A DNA stretch of 64,000 bases from assembly GCF_000285575.1 (NCBI RefSeq), contig NZ_HE611054.1:177810-241809 (forward strand), written 5' to 3'. Positions 9,191 through 18,287 of this stretch are shown piece by piece. A model generated the notes under the pieces. That model was not told where the DNA came from and searched no databases. It saw only the letters and a list, made by a program, of their open reading frames with translations. The stretch's first letter is position 1. The number at the start of each line of letters is the position of its first letter. The stretch comes from Clostridium senegalense JC122. Its GTDB lineage: Bacteria; Bacillota; Clostridia; Clostridiales; Clostridiaceae. Position numbers and translations under genes: made by a program.

Positions 9191-11832
9191 TAAAAAAAAG
9201 AAAAGTGAACACTCAAAGCAAAGCAAATTATTCTACAAATAAACTTTTTAATTTTAGCAAAATGGATTTAGATAAAGTTTATAAAGAGTTGAATACAGAA
9301 GTTAATGGACTATCCAAAGAAGAGGTAGAAAAAAGAGCTGAAATATATGGACTAAATGAACTTGCCCATGAAAAACCATCACCATGGTATATTCAATTAC
9401 TTAAAGCCTTTATCAATCCTTTTATTTTAGTTTTAATAGCACTTGCTATAGTTTCTTTAATCACAGATGTTATATTAGTCTCTCCAGCAGAGAAAAACTT
9501 TACAACTGTAGCTGTTATAACAATAATGGTAACACTAAGTGGTCTTTTACAATTTTTTCAAGAATTTAAATCAGGAAAAGCTGCACAGCAGTTAAAAGCA
9601 TTAGTTAAAACAACTGCTGCTATATGTAGAAAAGAATCTGGGGTTAAAGAAATAAACATGGCAGACATTGTACCGGGAGATATAGTATATCTTGCCGCTG
9701 GAGACATGATTCCTGCTGATGTAAGAATAATAAGTAGTAAGGATTTATTTATTAGTCAATCTTCCTTAACTGGTGAATCAGAGCCAGTAGAAAAATACTC
9801 AACATTGAAAAATGACACTAAAGATCTAACTGTCACAGATCTTGATAATATATGTTTATTAGGTACTAATATAATAAGTGGAAGTGCTACAGCTGTGGTT
9901 ATAGCTACTGGAAATAACACTTATTTAGGCTCAATGGCATTAACTTTAGTTGGCACTAAAACTCAAACTAGTTTTGAAAAAGGAGTAAACAGTGTAAGCG
10001 CACTACTTATAAAATTTATGCTTATAATGGTTCCTGTAGTGTTTTTAATAAATGGAATTACAAAAGGTGACTGGTTAGAAGCACTAATTTTTGCAATATC
10101 AATTGCTGTAGGTCTTACTCCTGAGATGCTACCAATGATTGTAACAACAAACCTTGCAAAAGGTGCTGTTGTAATGGCAAAGCATAAAACTGTAGTTAAA
10201 AAACTTGATGCAATACAAAACTTCGGTGCAATGGACGTATTATGTACTGATAAAACAGGTACTTTAACTTGCGATAAAATAGTTGTTGAAAGACACTTAA
10301 ATATTCACGGCGAAGAAGACTTAAGAGTTTTAAGACATGGCTATCTAAACAGTTTTTATCAAACAGGCTTACGTAATTTAATGGATGTTGCAATTTTAGA
10401 ACATGGAGTAACCAATGGTTTTGATAAGCTTGAAAAAGATTATATAAAAGTAGATGAAATTCCCTTTGATTTTTCTAGAAGAAGAATGTCTGTAGTTTTA
10501 AAAAATCATGAAGGAAAAAGACAACTTATAACAAAGGGTGCTGTTGAGGAAATGCTTGAAAGTTGCTCTTATGCAGAATACAAAGGAAATGTTGTAGAAC
10601 TTACTGATAAAATTAAAACTAAAGTTCTTAATATGGTAGAAAAACTAAATAATGACGGTATGAGAGTTATTGCAGTTGCACAAAAAAATAATATTCCAGA
10701 TGAGAATAATTTCAGTGTAAAAGACGAAAATGATATGGTTCTAATGGGATATATAGGATTTTTAGATCCACCAAAAGACTCTGCAGCCGCTGCAATAAAA
10801 GCACTACACAATAACGGTGTAGCAGTAAAAATATTAACAGGTGACAATGATTCAGTAACTAAAAAAATATGTTCAGAAGTTGGTTTAGAGGTTAGTAACG
10901 TTGTTCTTGGAACAGAGCTGGATGATATGAGCGATGAAAAATTATCTTCTCTAGTAGATACTACTAACGTTTTTGCTAAGCTTTCTCCACTTCAAAAATC
11001 AAGAATAATTAAGATACTTCAAGATAAAGGTCATACTGTAGGTTATATGGGTGATGGTATTAATGATGCTGCTGCTCTTCGTCAATCAGATGTTGGTATT
11101 TCTGTTGATACTGCTGTAGATATTGCAAAAGAATCTGCGGATATAATCTTACTTGAAAAAAGCTTGATGGTTCTAGAAGAAGGTGTTATTGAAGGTAGAA
11201 AAATATTTGGTAACATCATAAAATATATAAAAATGACTGCAAGCTCAAACTTAGGTAATGTATTTAGTGTATTGGTTGCAAGTGCGTTCTTACCATTTTT
11301 ACCTATGCTTCCTATACATCTTTTACTACAAAATCTATTTTACGATATCTCTCAAATATCCATTCCATGGGATACTATGGATAAAGAATATTTAAGAAAG
11401 CCTAAAAAGTGGAATGCAGATGATATTGGAAGATTTATGATATTTATAGGACCAATAAGTTCTATATTTGATATAACTACATTCCTTGTTATGTGGTTTG
11501 TATTTAAAGCTAATGCTCCAGAAATGCAATCTTTATTCCAATCAGGATGGTTCATTGAAGGATTATTATCTCAAACCCTTGTAGTTCATATGATTAGAAC
11601 TAAAAAAATACCATTTGTTCAAAGCAGAGCTACAACTCCTGTTCTTTTATTAACAAGCCTTATAATGTTAGCCGGTATTTGTATACCATTCACAGCCTTC
11701 GGAGCTTCAGTAGGTTTACAAGCATTACCACTATCTTACTTCCCATGGCTTGTAGGTATTTTATTATCATATTGCATAGTAACACAGTTTGTAAAAACAT
11801 GGTATATTAAAAAGTTTAATAGTTGGTTATAA
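9187..11832 (+). CDS. mgtA: Magnesium-translocating P-type ATPase (P3B)
   Basis: The 881-aa protein is an ATP-driven Mg2+ importer in the cytoplasmic membrane. It has a cation-ATPase N-terminal domain (about residues 25-95), an actuator domain with TGES (near 195) and the M4 motif VGLTPEMLP (near 320). The phosphorylation site is DKTGTLT with Asp355, and the hinge is GDGINDAAAL (near 622). About four C-terminal membrane helices follow. MLPMIVTTNLAKGA is typical of MgtA/MgtB. An M-box riboswitch in the leader gives independent support for Mg2+. GGAGGTG precedes the ATG at 9187. It ends at a terminator shared with the convergent ABC operon. Confidence 0.92.
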   Translation: MIKKRKVNTQSKANYSTNKLFNFSKMDLDKVYKELNTEVNGLSKEEVEKRAEIYGLNELAHEKPSPWYIQLLKAFINPFILVLIALAIVSLITDVILVSPAEKNFTTVAVITIMVTLSGLLQFFQEFKSGKAAQQLKALVKTTAAICRKESGVKEINMADIVPGDIVYLAAGDMIPADVRIISSKDLFISQSSLTGESEPVEKYSTLKNDTKDLTVTDLDNICLLGTNIISGSATAVVIATGNNTYLGSMALTLVGTKTQTSFEKGVNSVSALLIKFMLIMVPVVFLINGITKGDWLEALIFAISIAVGLTPEMLPMIVTTNLAKGAVVMAKHKTVVKKLDAIQNFGAMDVLCTDKTGTLTCDKIVVERHLNIHGEEDLRVLRHGYLNSFYQTGLRNLMDVAILEHGVTNGFDKLEKDYIKVDEIPFDFSRRRMSVVLKNHEGKRQLITKGAVEEMLESCSYAEYKGNVVELTDKIKTKVLNMVEKLNNDGMRVIAVAQKNNIPDENNFSVKDENDMVLMGYIGFLDPPKDSAAAAIKALHNNGVAVKILTGDNDSVTKKICSEVGLEVSNVVLGTELDDMSDEKLSSLVDTTNVFAKLSPLQKSRIIKILQDKGHTVGYMGDGINDAAALRQSDVGISVDTAVDIAKESADIILLEKSLMVLEEGVIEGRKIFGNIIKYIKMTASSNLGNVFSVLVASAFLPFLPMLPIHLLLQNLFYDISQISIPWDTMDKEYLRKPKKWNADDIGRFMIFIGPISSIFDITTFLVMWFVFKANAPEMQSLFQSGWFIEGLLSQTLVVHMIRTKKIPFVQSRATTPVLLLTSLIMLAGICIPFTAFGASVGLQALPLSYFPWLVGILLSYCIVTQFVKTWYIKKFNSWL

Positions 11833-11880
11833 TAAAATAAGCTATCAATTATAAATATCATATTAATCTTGAAACTATAT

Positions 11881-11921
11881 AAAAAGGGTTTGAAAAAATA
11901 TATTTTTTCAAACCTTTTTGT
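11881..11921. terminator. Bidirectional terminator between mgtA and the ABC operon
   Basis: AAAAAGGGTTTGAAAAAATA pairs with TATTTTTTCAAACCTTTTT. T-rich tracts lie on both strands, so it can serve mgtA (plus) and the ABC permease operon (minus). Confidence 0.85.
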
Positions 11922-11932
11922 TTACTCCCTTA

Positions 11933-12709
11933 TTAATCTTCTTTTCTACCTTCCCATCTTTCAAACCATAAACTACCTATTATTAATACTAAAATAAATA
12001 ATATTACAGCTGGAACTACTCCTTTAAGTAATTCACTATTAAAATAATTCGCTATTACAGATGAATAAGAGTATTCTGGAAAAGTTGCACCTATCATTCC
12101 ACCTAATCTAATAGACCATGCCCACGGTATATACTGCCATATTCCATCCCCTAAACCTGTTGCCATCAATCCTGCTGCTATAAGTCCTATAGAGCCAATT
12201 ACTATATTAGGTCCTACTCCAAACATAAAAGCAACTATAAGATGAAAACCATATAAGAATAAGGTTCCAAGTGCTAATAACAATGCTGATTCAAAGAATT
12301 TAATATAATAAATATTTTCTACATGTAATACAAATTTCATTCCTACTAAAAATATTGCTGTAGCTAAAAGTAAATCAACTATAGTTATAAAAATAACCAT
12401 AAGTAACTTACTAACATATATACTTTTTCTAGAAACTGGTTCTGCTAATAATCCAATAAAAGATGCTGCCTGTTCTTCTTGTTGAATTATAAGTGTTGTT
12501 AATAGTGATACAACCATTGGTAACAAGAGTCCTAGCCCTTGGCTAAAAATACTATGAATATTTAATTGCCATAACTCACTGCCTCTACTAAAAGATGAAT
12601 ACCAAAGCATTAAAATAGGGTATATTATGGGAGAAAAGTATACCATTATTCTTATAGGTGTATGCTTTGTTCGCATCCAATCTGAAGATATTTTATTTAA
12701 AATACTCAT
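11933..12709 (-). CDS. Lantibiotic-immunity-type ABC permease, MutG/LanG-like
   Basis: This 258-aa ABC-2-type permease has six hydrophobic segments and the WxxTKHTPIR-like N-terminus seen in lantibiotic-protection permeases. The ATG at 12709 follows AGGAGGT and lies one base after the stop of the preceding permease. An in-frame extension to 12733 would overlap that gene and lacks its own site. With the ATPase and the second permease it forms an F-E-G set that expels or shields against membrane-active peptides. No peptide-precursor or modification gene is nearby. Confidence 0.78.
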   Translation of the reverse strand: MSILNKISSDWMRTKHTPIRIMVYFSPIIYPILMLWYSSFSRGSELWQLNIHSIFSQGLGLLLPMVVSLLTTLIIQQEEQAASFIGLLAEPVSRKSIYVSKLLMVIFITIVDLLLATAIFLVGMKFVLHVENIYYIKFFESALLLALGTLFLYGFHLIVAFMFGVGPNIVIGSIGLIAAGLMATGLGDGIWQYIPWAWSIRLGGMIGATFPEYSYSSVIANYFNSELLKGVVPAVILFILVLIIGSLWFERWEGRKED

Positions 12710-12710
12710 A

Positions 12711-13469
12711 TTATAGGACCTCCCTTTTGGCAAACCATTCTGCTGTTAAAAATGATAATACTAAAAAAGTTATTATTGATATGGCCATTCCTAACGTTAT
12801 TACAGATGGATCTAAAAGTGGATCTACACCTTCTAGTAAAACTCCACTAGGATGAACTTTTACTATAGGACACATTAATCTAGCACTCCAACTCCAAGGC
12901 CATATAAACCACATTGGTTTAATTGAAATAAATACGTTTACTCCAAGTCCAACAATACTTGATAATATAGCAGCAAAGGTTCCAAATAGTTCTGCAAGAA
13001 ATAAATATATAGGAATTAATGCTAATGTAGTTACCCAAACAACTAGATATGCTATTAATATTTGTGATAAATTACCTATAAATTTATTTTCATATAAATA
13101 TAATGCTATTATTACGGTCATAACTAATATTGTTGTAATTAAAGTATAAAATGATATAACTATTATTTTACTAATCCACATTTTACTTATGTTAACATTT
13201 TTAGATTTTAAAGCTCTGTATTGTCCTGACTTTTTTTCTTTCATAGCAGAGAGAGAAGCTAACAGTGCCATACCTATTGGCATTATAGTTATAGACCAAT
13301 AATTAATAGCACTTTGAGAAAAATAATTGGAAAACACCTCTGCATTAGGGTCAAAATACCTAAGTAAAAATATTCCTAAAAGAGCTATTAATAGTGGCAT
13401 TAAAACTAGCATTTTTCTTGAAAAAGTTCTCTTATATTTTAAGTTTTCTGATTGTATCATGTTAAACAT
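12711..13469 (-). CDS. Lantibiotic-immunity-type ABC permease, MutE/LanE-like
   Basis: The 252-aa permease has about six membrane helices and starts with a cytoplasmic SENLKYKRTFSRK segment typical of LanE proteins. It is the second gene of the F-E-G unit, starting 11 bases after the ATPase gene. It pairs with the MutG-like permease one base downstream. The two permeases are distantly alike, as expected for a heterodimeric channel. Confidence 0.78.
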   Translation of the reverse strand: MFNMIQSENLKYKRTFSRKMLVLMPLLIALLGIFLLRYFDPNAEVFSNYFSQSAINYWSITIMPIGMALLASLSAMKEKKSGQYRALKSKNVNISKMWISKIIVISFYTLITTILVMTVIIALYLYENKFIGNLSQILIAYLVVWVTTLALIPIYLFLAELFGTFAAILSSIVGLGVNVFISIKPMWFIWPWSWSARLMCPIVKVHPSGVLLEGVDPLLDPSVITLGMAISIITFLVLSFLTAEWFAKREVL

Positions 13470-13480
13470 TTTTCATCACC

Positions 13481-14179
13481 CTACCCAATTTTTCTAGTTA
13501 TTACATTCATAAATAATGATTCTAAATCTTCATCTTTTTTTATCTCATTCTCATACATAAGATTTCCATCATTAATAATTCCTATATAGTCAGCAACTTG
13601 TTGAACTTCTGATAATATATGACTGGATAAAATTACTGTTATTCCTTCTTTTGCAAAGAATCTAATCATATCTCTAAGTTCTTGTATTGCTACTGGGTCT
13701 AATCCGTTAGTTGGTTCATCTAAAATTAATAATTTTGGATTATTTAAAAGGGCTATTGCTATACCTAACCTTTGTTTCATCCCTAAAGAAAATTGAGATG
13801 CTCTTTTTTTACCTGTATTTTTTAAACCTACAATTTCAAGAACTTCTTCAATTCTTCTATTTGATACATTTAATAATTTTGCATGAACTTTAAGATTTTC
13901 TACTGCTGTAAGATTTCCATAAAGCGCCGGTGACTCTATTAAAACACCAATATCTTTTAAATCATTTCTAGTCCAAGGATGTCCATCAAAATGTATCTCC
14001 CCTGATGTTGGATGCAACAACCCAGTTAACATCTTTAAAGTTGTAGATTTCCCAGCACCATTAGGTCCTAATAATCCATAAATTTTTCCTGATTTAATAT
14101 TTAAATTAACATCTTTAACTGCTAATTGATTTTTAAATTTCTTAGTTAATTTTTTAGTTTGTACTATATATTCACTCAT
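13481..14179 (-). CDS. Lantibiotic-immunity-type ABC transporter ATPase, MutF/BcrA-like
   Basis: The 232-aa ATPase has Walker A GPNGAGKST (near residue 40), signature FSLGMKQRLGIA (near 132), Walker B LLILDEPTNGLDP (near 155) and the switch His in LSSHILSEVQ. Its short length and HPTSGEIHFDG region match the BcrA/LanF group, which powers export of bacitracin-like or lantibiotic peptides. It is the first gene of the three-gene unit, with AGAGGTG upstream. No dedicated two-component pair adjoins it. Confidence 0.82.
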   Translation of the reverse strand: MSEYIVQTKKLTKKFKNQLAVKDVNLNIKSGKIYGLLGPNGAGKSTTLKMLTGLLHPTSGEIHFDGHPWTRNDLKDIGVLIESPALYGNLTAVENLKVHAKLLNVSNRRIEEVLEIVGLKNTGKKRASQFSLGMKQRLGIAIALLNNPKLLILDEPTNGLDPVAIQELRDMIRFFAKEGITVILSSHILSEVQQVADYIGIINDGNLMYENEIKKDEDLESLFMNVITRKIG

Positions 14180-14287
14180 TCTTTACACCTCTTATATTTC
14201 TATCTGATATGTGTATATTAACAACTAATTTTAAAGACTTTATAAAGTTTTTAATTTTTTATAAAAATATTTTAGTGTAAAGTAAAA

Positions 14288-14322
14288 ACAGCCTACCCTC
14301 TTACGAATAGACTGTTATTTTT
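14288..14322 (-). terminator. Terminator of the VOC gene
   Basis: On the minus strand AACAGTCTA pairs with TAGGCTGTT (one G-U pair), followed by a T-rich stretch, just after the stop of the gene at 14333. Confidence 0.6.
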
Positions 14323-14332
14323 ATAATTTTAT

Positions 14333-14716
14333 TTAATAGTTATCTTCACGAACTAAATAGTTATTTCCATCTTGATCTTTAAAAGAGAACATACTTCCAT
14401 ATGGCATTTTCATTATCTCTTCTACTTGAACATTATTTTCTTTCATTTCATTATGAGTTTTTTCTATATTATTAGTACTTAAAATTATAGATGGATGAGA
14501 AATACTAGCTTCTTTATTTTGAGATTGCATTAAGTTTTTATCGTATAAAACAAAAGTTGTAAATTCATTTTCACTTGGTCCGACTTCTACCCACTTCATA
14601 TTAGGTCCCATTTGCTTTTCAAACTTAACTACAAAGTTTAATTTTTTAGTCCAAAACTCTACTGCCTCTTGCTGATTATTAACATATAATGTTATTTTTC
14701 CAATTTTGTTAATCAT
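14333..14716 (-). CDS. VOC-family (glyoxalase/bleomycin-resistance fold) protein
   Basis: This 127-aa single-module VOC protein has paired beta-alpha-beta-beta-beta halves: INKIGKITLYVNNQQEAVEFWTK, then a central SIILSTNN strand and the C-terminal SFKDQDGNNYLVRE. The family includes dioxygenases, glyoxalases and drug-binding proteins, and the substrate is not evident. The ATG at 14716 follows AGGAGG at seven bases. An in-frame upstream ATG is rejected because the ribosome site lies between the two. Confidence 0.72.
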   Translation of the reverse strand: MINKIGKITLYVNNQQEAVEFWTKKLNFVVKFEKQMGPNMKWVEVGPSENEFTTFVLYDKNLMQSQNKEASISHPSIILSTNNIEKTHNEMKENNVQVEEIMKMPYGSMFSFKDQDGNNYLVREDNY

Positions 14717-14843
14717 AGTATTCCTCCTCATGCTTTATAAAAACATTTTCTTCTTTTGTATTATAAAAATTTCATATTACTTATTTTAATTTATTTTTTC
14801 TATAAATGTCTACATATTGTTTTAAAGTAATTTCATAAAACAT

Positions 14844-15410
14844 CTATTTTATATAATTTATCTTATTTTCTTTTCTTCTTGGAGCCTTTTGACCTTCTAT
14901 TTTTTTATATCCTACTGAAACAGCATGATACACTTTATAACCTTCTGGTATATTACATTTCTTTTTATATACTTCACCTAATTGTGGATGAGAAAATAAA
15001 CCTTGTATTGTTCCAACCCAACAAGTTCCTATAGACATACTTTCTGCCACTAAAAGCATATTCTGAACTGCTGCTGAAGTGTCTTCCATAGGAGTTGCAG
15101 CTTTTTCATCCCCTGAAACTAATATTACTGTAGGTGCATTATAAAATATTTGAAGGTTTTCATTTTCACCTAACTTTCTTAAATAATCATTTTCACCCTT
15201 TTGTAAAATCTTTTTAGTTTCATTGCTTATATCATTTAACAGTTCTTTATTTTGAACCACAGTAAAATGCCATGACTGCTGATTAATCCCACTTGGAGCC
15301 CACATTCCACCTTCTAATATAAGTTCAAGTTGTTCATCTTTTACTTGTTCATCTTTATATGCCCTTACACTCCTTCTACTTTTTATTACATCTAAAAAAA
15401 TCTTTTCCAT
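14844..15410 (-). CDS. Nitroreductase-family FMN oxidoreductase
   Basis: The 188-aa protein has the nitroreductase N-terminus IKSRRSVRAYKDEQV (FMN phosphate-binding Arg/Ser), the WAPSGINQQSWHF block (near residue 37) and the C-terminal half with GTCWVGTIQG. These dimeric enzymes use NAD(P)H to reduce nitro groups, quinones or flavins, and here the physiological substrate is unknown. A GGAGA site precedes the start. It is probably transcribed alone. Confidence 0.85.
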   Translation of the reverse strand: MEKIFLDVIKSRRSVRAYKDEQVKDEQLELILEGGMWAPSGINQQSWHFTVVQNKELLNDISNETKKILQKGENDYLRKLGENENLQIFYNAPTVILVSGDEKAATPMEDTSAAVQNMLLVAESMSIGTCWVGTIQGLFSHPQLGEVYKKKCNIPEGYKVYHAVSVGYKKIEGQKAPRRKENKINYIK

Positions 15411-15582
15411 TTTTAATCTCCTTTTATAATACTCTTTTGTTTGTAGGTTAAATTTATCTATTATTTAGTGTTTGTATTTTTCTTTTTATTATAAGGAGTT
15501 AAAATGACATTTCTATTAATTTATTATAAAAAAAGAATATACTCATAGGAGTATACTCTTATATATAAATTTAGTTAATTTT

Positions 15583-16773
15583 TTATTTTTCATTTAAATA
15601 GTTTATAGCACTTTCTGCTAAAACAGCAGTTCCTTTATATAACACTTCTTCATCAAGTTTCATTTTAGGATTGTGAAGTGGATAATAACCTTCTTTATCT
15701 AAATCACCAACTACTAATGCAAAATATACTCCTGGAACCTGTTGTAAGTAATAAGCTGCATCTTCAGAACCCATAGCAGGCTTAGGTAATTTTACAACGG
15801 AACCTTTTTCTAATAATTCATTGCATGTATTGTCCACTAGTTTCACCATATTATTGTTATTAATAAGTGCTGGATAGCCATATACATACTTATATTCATA
15901 GCTTGTTCTCATAGATAAACTATTAGATTCTAATATTTGACCTATTCTTTCATTTATATAATCTCTTAAATTATTATCTAAAGATCTAACTGACGCCATC
16001 ATTTCTACATAATTAGGTATTATATTAGTAACAGCGTGTTCTGGTTGCTCACTTTTTACATTTACTATGCTTAAAGCTACTGAATCAGTGGCACTTAATT
16101 CCCTGCTAACTATACTATAAATATTATTTATAAGTTGAGCAGATGCCATTATAGGGTCAATACAAAGCTCTGGTGTTGAAGCATGACCTCCATTACCTTT
16201 AATTTTTATAAAAACTTTATCTGATGATGCTAAAACTTGATTTTCTTTCAATGCTATTTTACCTGATTCAAAACCTTTAGCTATTGCAACGTGTTGAGCT
16301 ATTAGTGCGTCCACTTTAGGATTTTCTAACACACCTTCTTCAATCATAACTTTAGCTCCGCCATCAATTTCTTCACCAGGCTGGAATATAAGTTTTACTT
16401 TACCATTTAACATATCTTCATTTTCTTTTAAAATTTTAGCTGCTCCTAAAAGCATAGCTGTATGAGCATCATGGCCACATGCATGCATATTTCCATTAGT
16501 GGATTTAAATTCAAAATCTGTTTCTTCTTTAATAGGAAGTGCATCTATATCTGCTCTTAATGCTATAACCTTTCCTTCTTTCTTTCCTATTACAGCACTT
16601 ATACCTGAGCAGTTTTTATAAGTTTTGCATTCTATCCCCATTTTTTCTAATTCTTTTTTTACATATTCTTGAGTTGCTGGTGTATTTAATCCTACTTCAG
16701 GATTTTTATGAATATATCTTCTCCAATTTATAATATCTTTTTCAATATTTTTAGCTCTATCTATCATCTTCAT
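15583..16773 (-). CDS. M20-family amidohydrolase (hippurate hydrolase/N-acyl-amino-acid deacylase type)
   Basis: The 396-aa enzyme starts with a YIHKNPEVGLNTPAT motif. Its metal ligands lie in MHACGHDAHTAMLLGAA (near residue 100), GEEIDGGAKVMIEEG (near 135) and the C-terminal ALVVGDLDKEGYYPLHNPKMK. A dimerisation domain interrupts the catalytic domain at about 185-300. Members cleave N-acyl amino acids, hippurate or indole conjugates in the cytoplasm. Gene length is normal for the family. It is divergent from the LysR gene at 17066, which may regulate it. GGAGA lies nine bases before the ATG. Confidence 0.87.
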   Translation of the reverse strand: MKMIDRAKNIEKDIINWRRYIHKNPEVGLNTPATQEYVKKELEKMGIECKTYKNCSGISAVIGKKEGKVIALRADIDALPIKEETDFEFKSTNGNMHACGHDAHTAMLLGAAKILKENEDMLNGKVKLIFQPGEEIDGGAKVMIEEGVLENPKVDALIAQHVAIAKGFESGKIALKENQVLASSDKVFIKIKGNGGHASTPELCIDPIMASAQLINNIYSIVSRELSATDSVALSIVNVKSEQPEHAVTNIIPNYVEMMASVRSLDNNLRDYINERIGQILESNSLSMRTSYEYKYVYGYPALINNNNMVKLVDNTCNELLEKGSVVKLPKPAMGSEDAAYYLQQVPGVYFALVVGDLDKEGYYPLHNPKMKLDEEVLYKGTAVLAESAINYLNEK

Positions 16774-17065
16774 ATTTATCTTCTCCTTTAAAGAACTAGT
16801 AATTTAACAATTTCAAGTAAAAACTCTAGCTTGGATAAAGCTTTTATAGGGAAATAATCTTAAATTTTATCATCTGATAATTTATATTAGAACCCTTTAA
16901 ATAACTTATATATAAATTATATTTCTACTTCTGTTATATAACTAATCTTTATTTTTTATATATAGTTATAAAGTTTCCTTATATACATTTTTTTATTACT
17001 TGTTTTATTACTATATTATTTGGTATAAACTATTGATATGAAATTAAAAAAGGGAGGGGAATTTT

Positions 17066-17986
17066 ATGAAGCTTGAACAGATAAATTATATAATAGAAGT
17101 TGCAAAACTTGGCTCTATTAACAAAGCTGCAAAGTCGTTACTTATGAGCCAACCTAATTTAAGTTTATCAATAAAATCTTTAGAAGATGAACTTGGCTTT
17201 ACTATTTTTAAAAGATTACCTAGAGGCATAGAATTGACTAAAGAAGGTGCTATATTTTTACAACATGCTAAATCTATCAACACCTCTATGGATTCTATAA
17301 ATAAATTAGCTAAAAAAAATAACACTATTTCACCAATAAACTTTTTTATTTCTGTTCAATATAGTTCCACAGTATTTTACACCCTTGTTGATTTAATTAA
17401 AAAATATAGGGACGCTGAATTAGATTTTAAAATACAACAAACAGATTTTTTTAGTATCATAGATAACATTAATCATGGTCATTGTGATATAGGATTTATT
17501 AGTATTCCTAATACTCAAAAATTTTTAATAGATAATATACTAAAAATGAATGGCTTAGAGTTTATACATTTATCTAATACAAGGTTATGTGCATACATGG
17601 ATTCTAGCCACCCATTATCTATAAAATCATCTGTATCACTAAGTGACTTACTTAAATACCCTTTGGCTCACTTAAATATATCAGACAAGTATTTTTTATA
17701 TTCGTCTTTTCTAAACCAAATTAAATTTGACGATTTTAAACAAAAAATATCAGTAGATGATTATTGTTCACTATTATTTTTACTTAAAGATTTAAATGCT
17801 ATTACCTTTACATTTAAATTTGATAATCTGACACCTATGCCTAACATAGAATCTTTTCAGGGAACTTTTAAAAGCATCGACTTAAATGAAGATATCACTT
17901 GTTCCTTTGGCTATATAAAGCCTATATCCTCTGAACTTTCTCCAATTGCAGAAGAATTCTTGGAAAACTTCAAAAGTATTTTATAG
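17066..17986 (+). CDS. LysR-family transcriptional regulator
   Basis: The 306-aa protein has an N-terminal winged helix (MKLEQINYIIEVAKLGSINKAAKSLLMSQPNLSLSIKSLE) and a C-terminal periplasmic-binding-like effector domain from about residue 90. A very strong GGGAGGGG site precedes the ATG. The 292-base gap to the divergent M20 amidohydrolase is the usual place for a LysR operator, so it probably controls that gene and itself. The effector is unknown. Confidence 0.85.
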   Translation: MKLEQINYIIEVAKLGSINKAAKSLLMSQPNLSLSIKSLEDELGFTIFKRLPRGIELTKEGAIFLQHAKSINTSMDSINKLAKKNNTISPINFFISVQYSSTVFYTLVDLIKKYRDAELDFKIQQTDFFSIIDNINHGHCDIGFISIPNTQKFLIDNILKMNGLEFIHLSNTRLCAYMDSSHPLSIKSSVSLSDLLKYPLAHLNISDKYFLYSSFLNQIKFDDFKQKISVDDYCSLLFLLKDLNAITFTFKFDNLTPMPNIESFQGTFKSIDLNEDITCSFGYIKPISSELSPIAEEFLENFKSIL

Positions 17987-18037
17987 TGAACAATCCTCAG
18001 AGTTAAAGTTATATATTTATTAATTCTTAACTGCTTT

Positions 18038-18138
18038 GGGGACTGGCTAACTTTTTTTATTTATGGTAAGAAAATTTAAAGAGCTGGTTTTTATTTAATG
18101 AAGTTACATTGGTGGTGCCTATCCTATTTGTTACAGTG
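18038..18138 (+). repeat. REP-like unit 4
   Basis: A single plus-strand unit runs from GGGGACTGGCTAAC to GTGCCTATCC-tatTTGTTACAG, the same end boxes as the other units and closest to unit 8 at 23427-23527. Together with flanking decayed repeat it fills the gap after the LysR gene. Confidence 0.6.
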
Positions 18139-18236
18139 CTACACTTTGTTATTAACCTTTACTTTTGATTTTCTCTGAAATCTTAAATTTACTCCATTCA
18201 AATTCAAACTTAAAGATACATATAACGTAAAACGTA

Positions 18237-18271
18237 AAAGGTAGATTGAGTACTTGACCCTATCTACCTTT
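18237..18271 (-). terminator. Terminator of the antiporter gene
   Basis: AAAGGTAGAT / ATCTACCTTT stem of 10 bp lying 17 bases after the stop of the minus-strand antiporter gene. Confidence 0.65.
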
Positions 18272-18287
18272 AAACTTTTCTTTTAAA

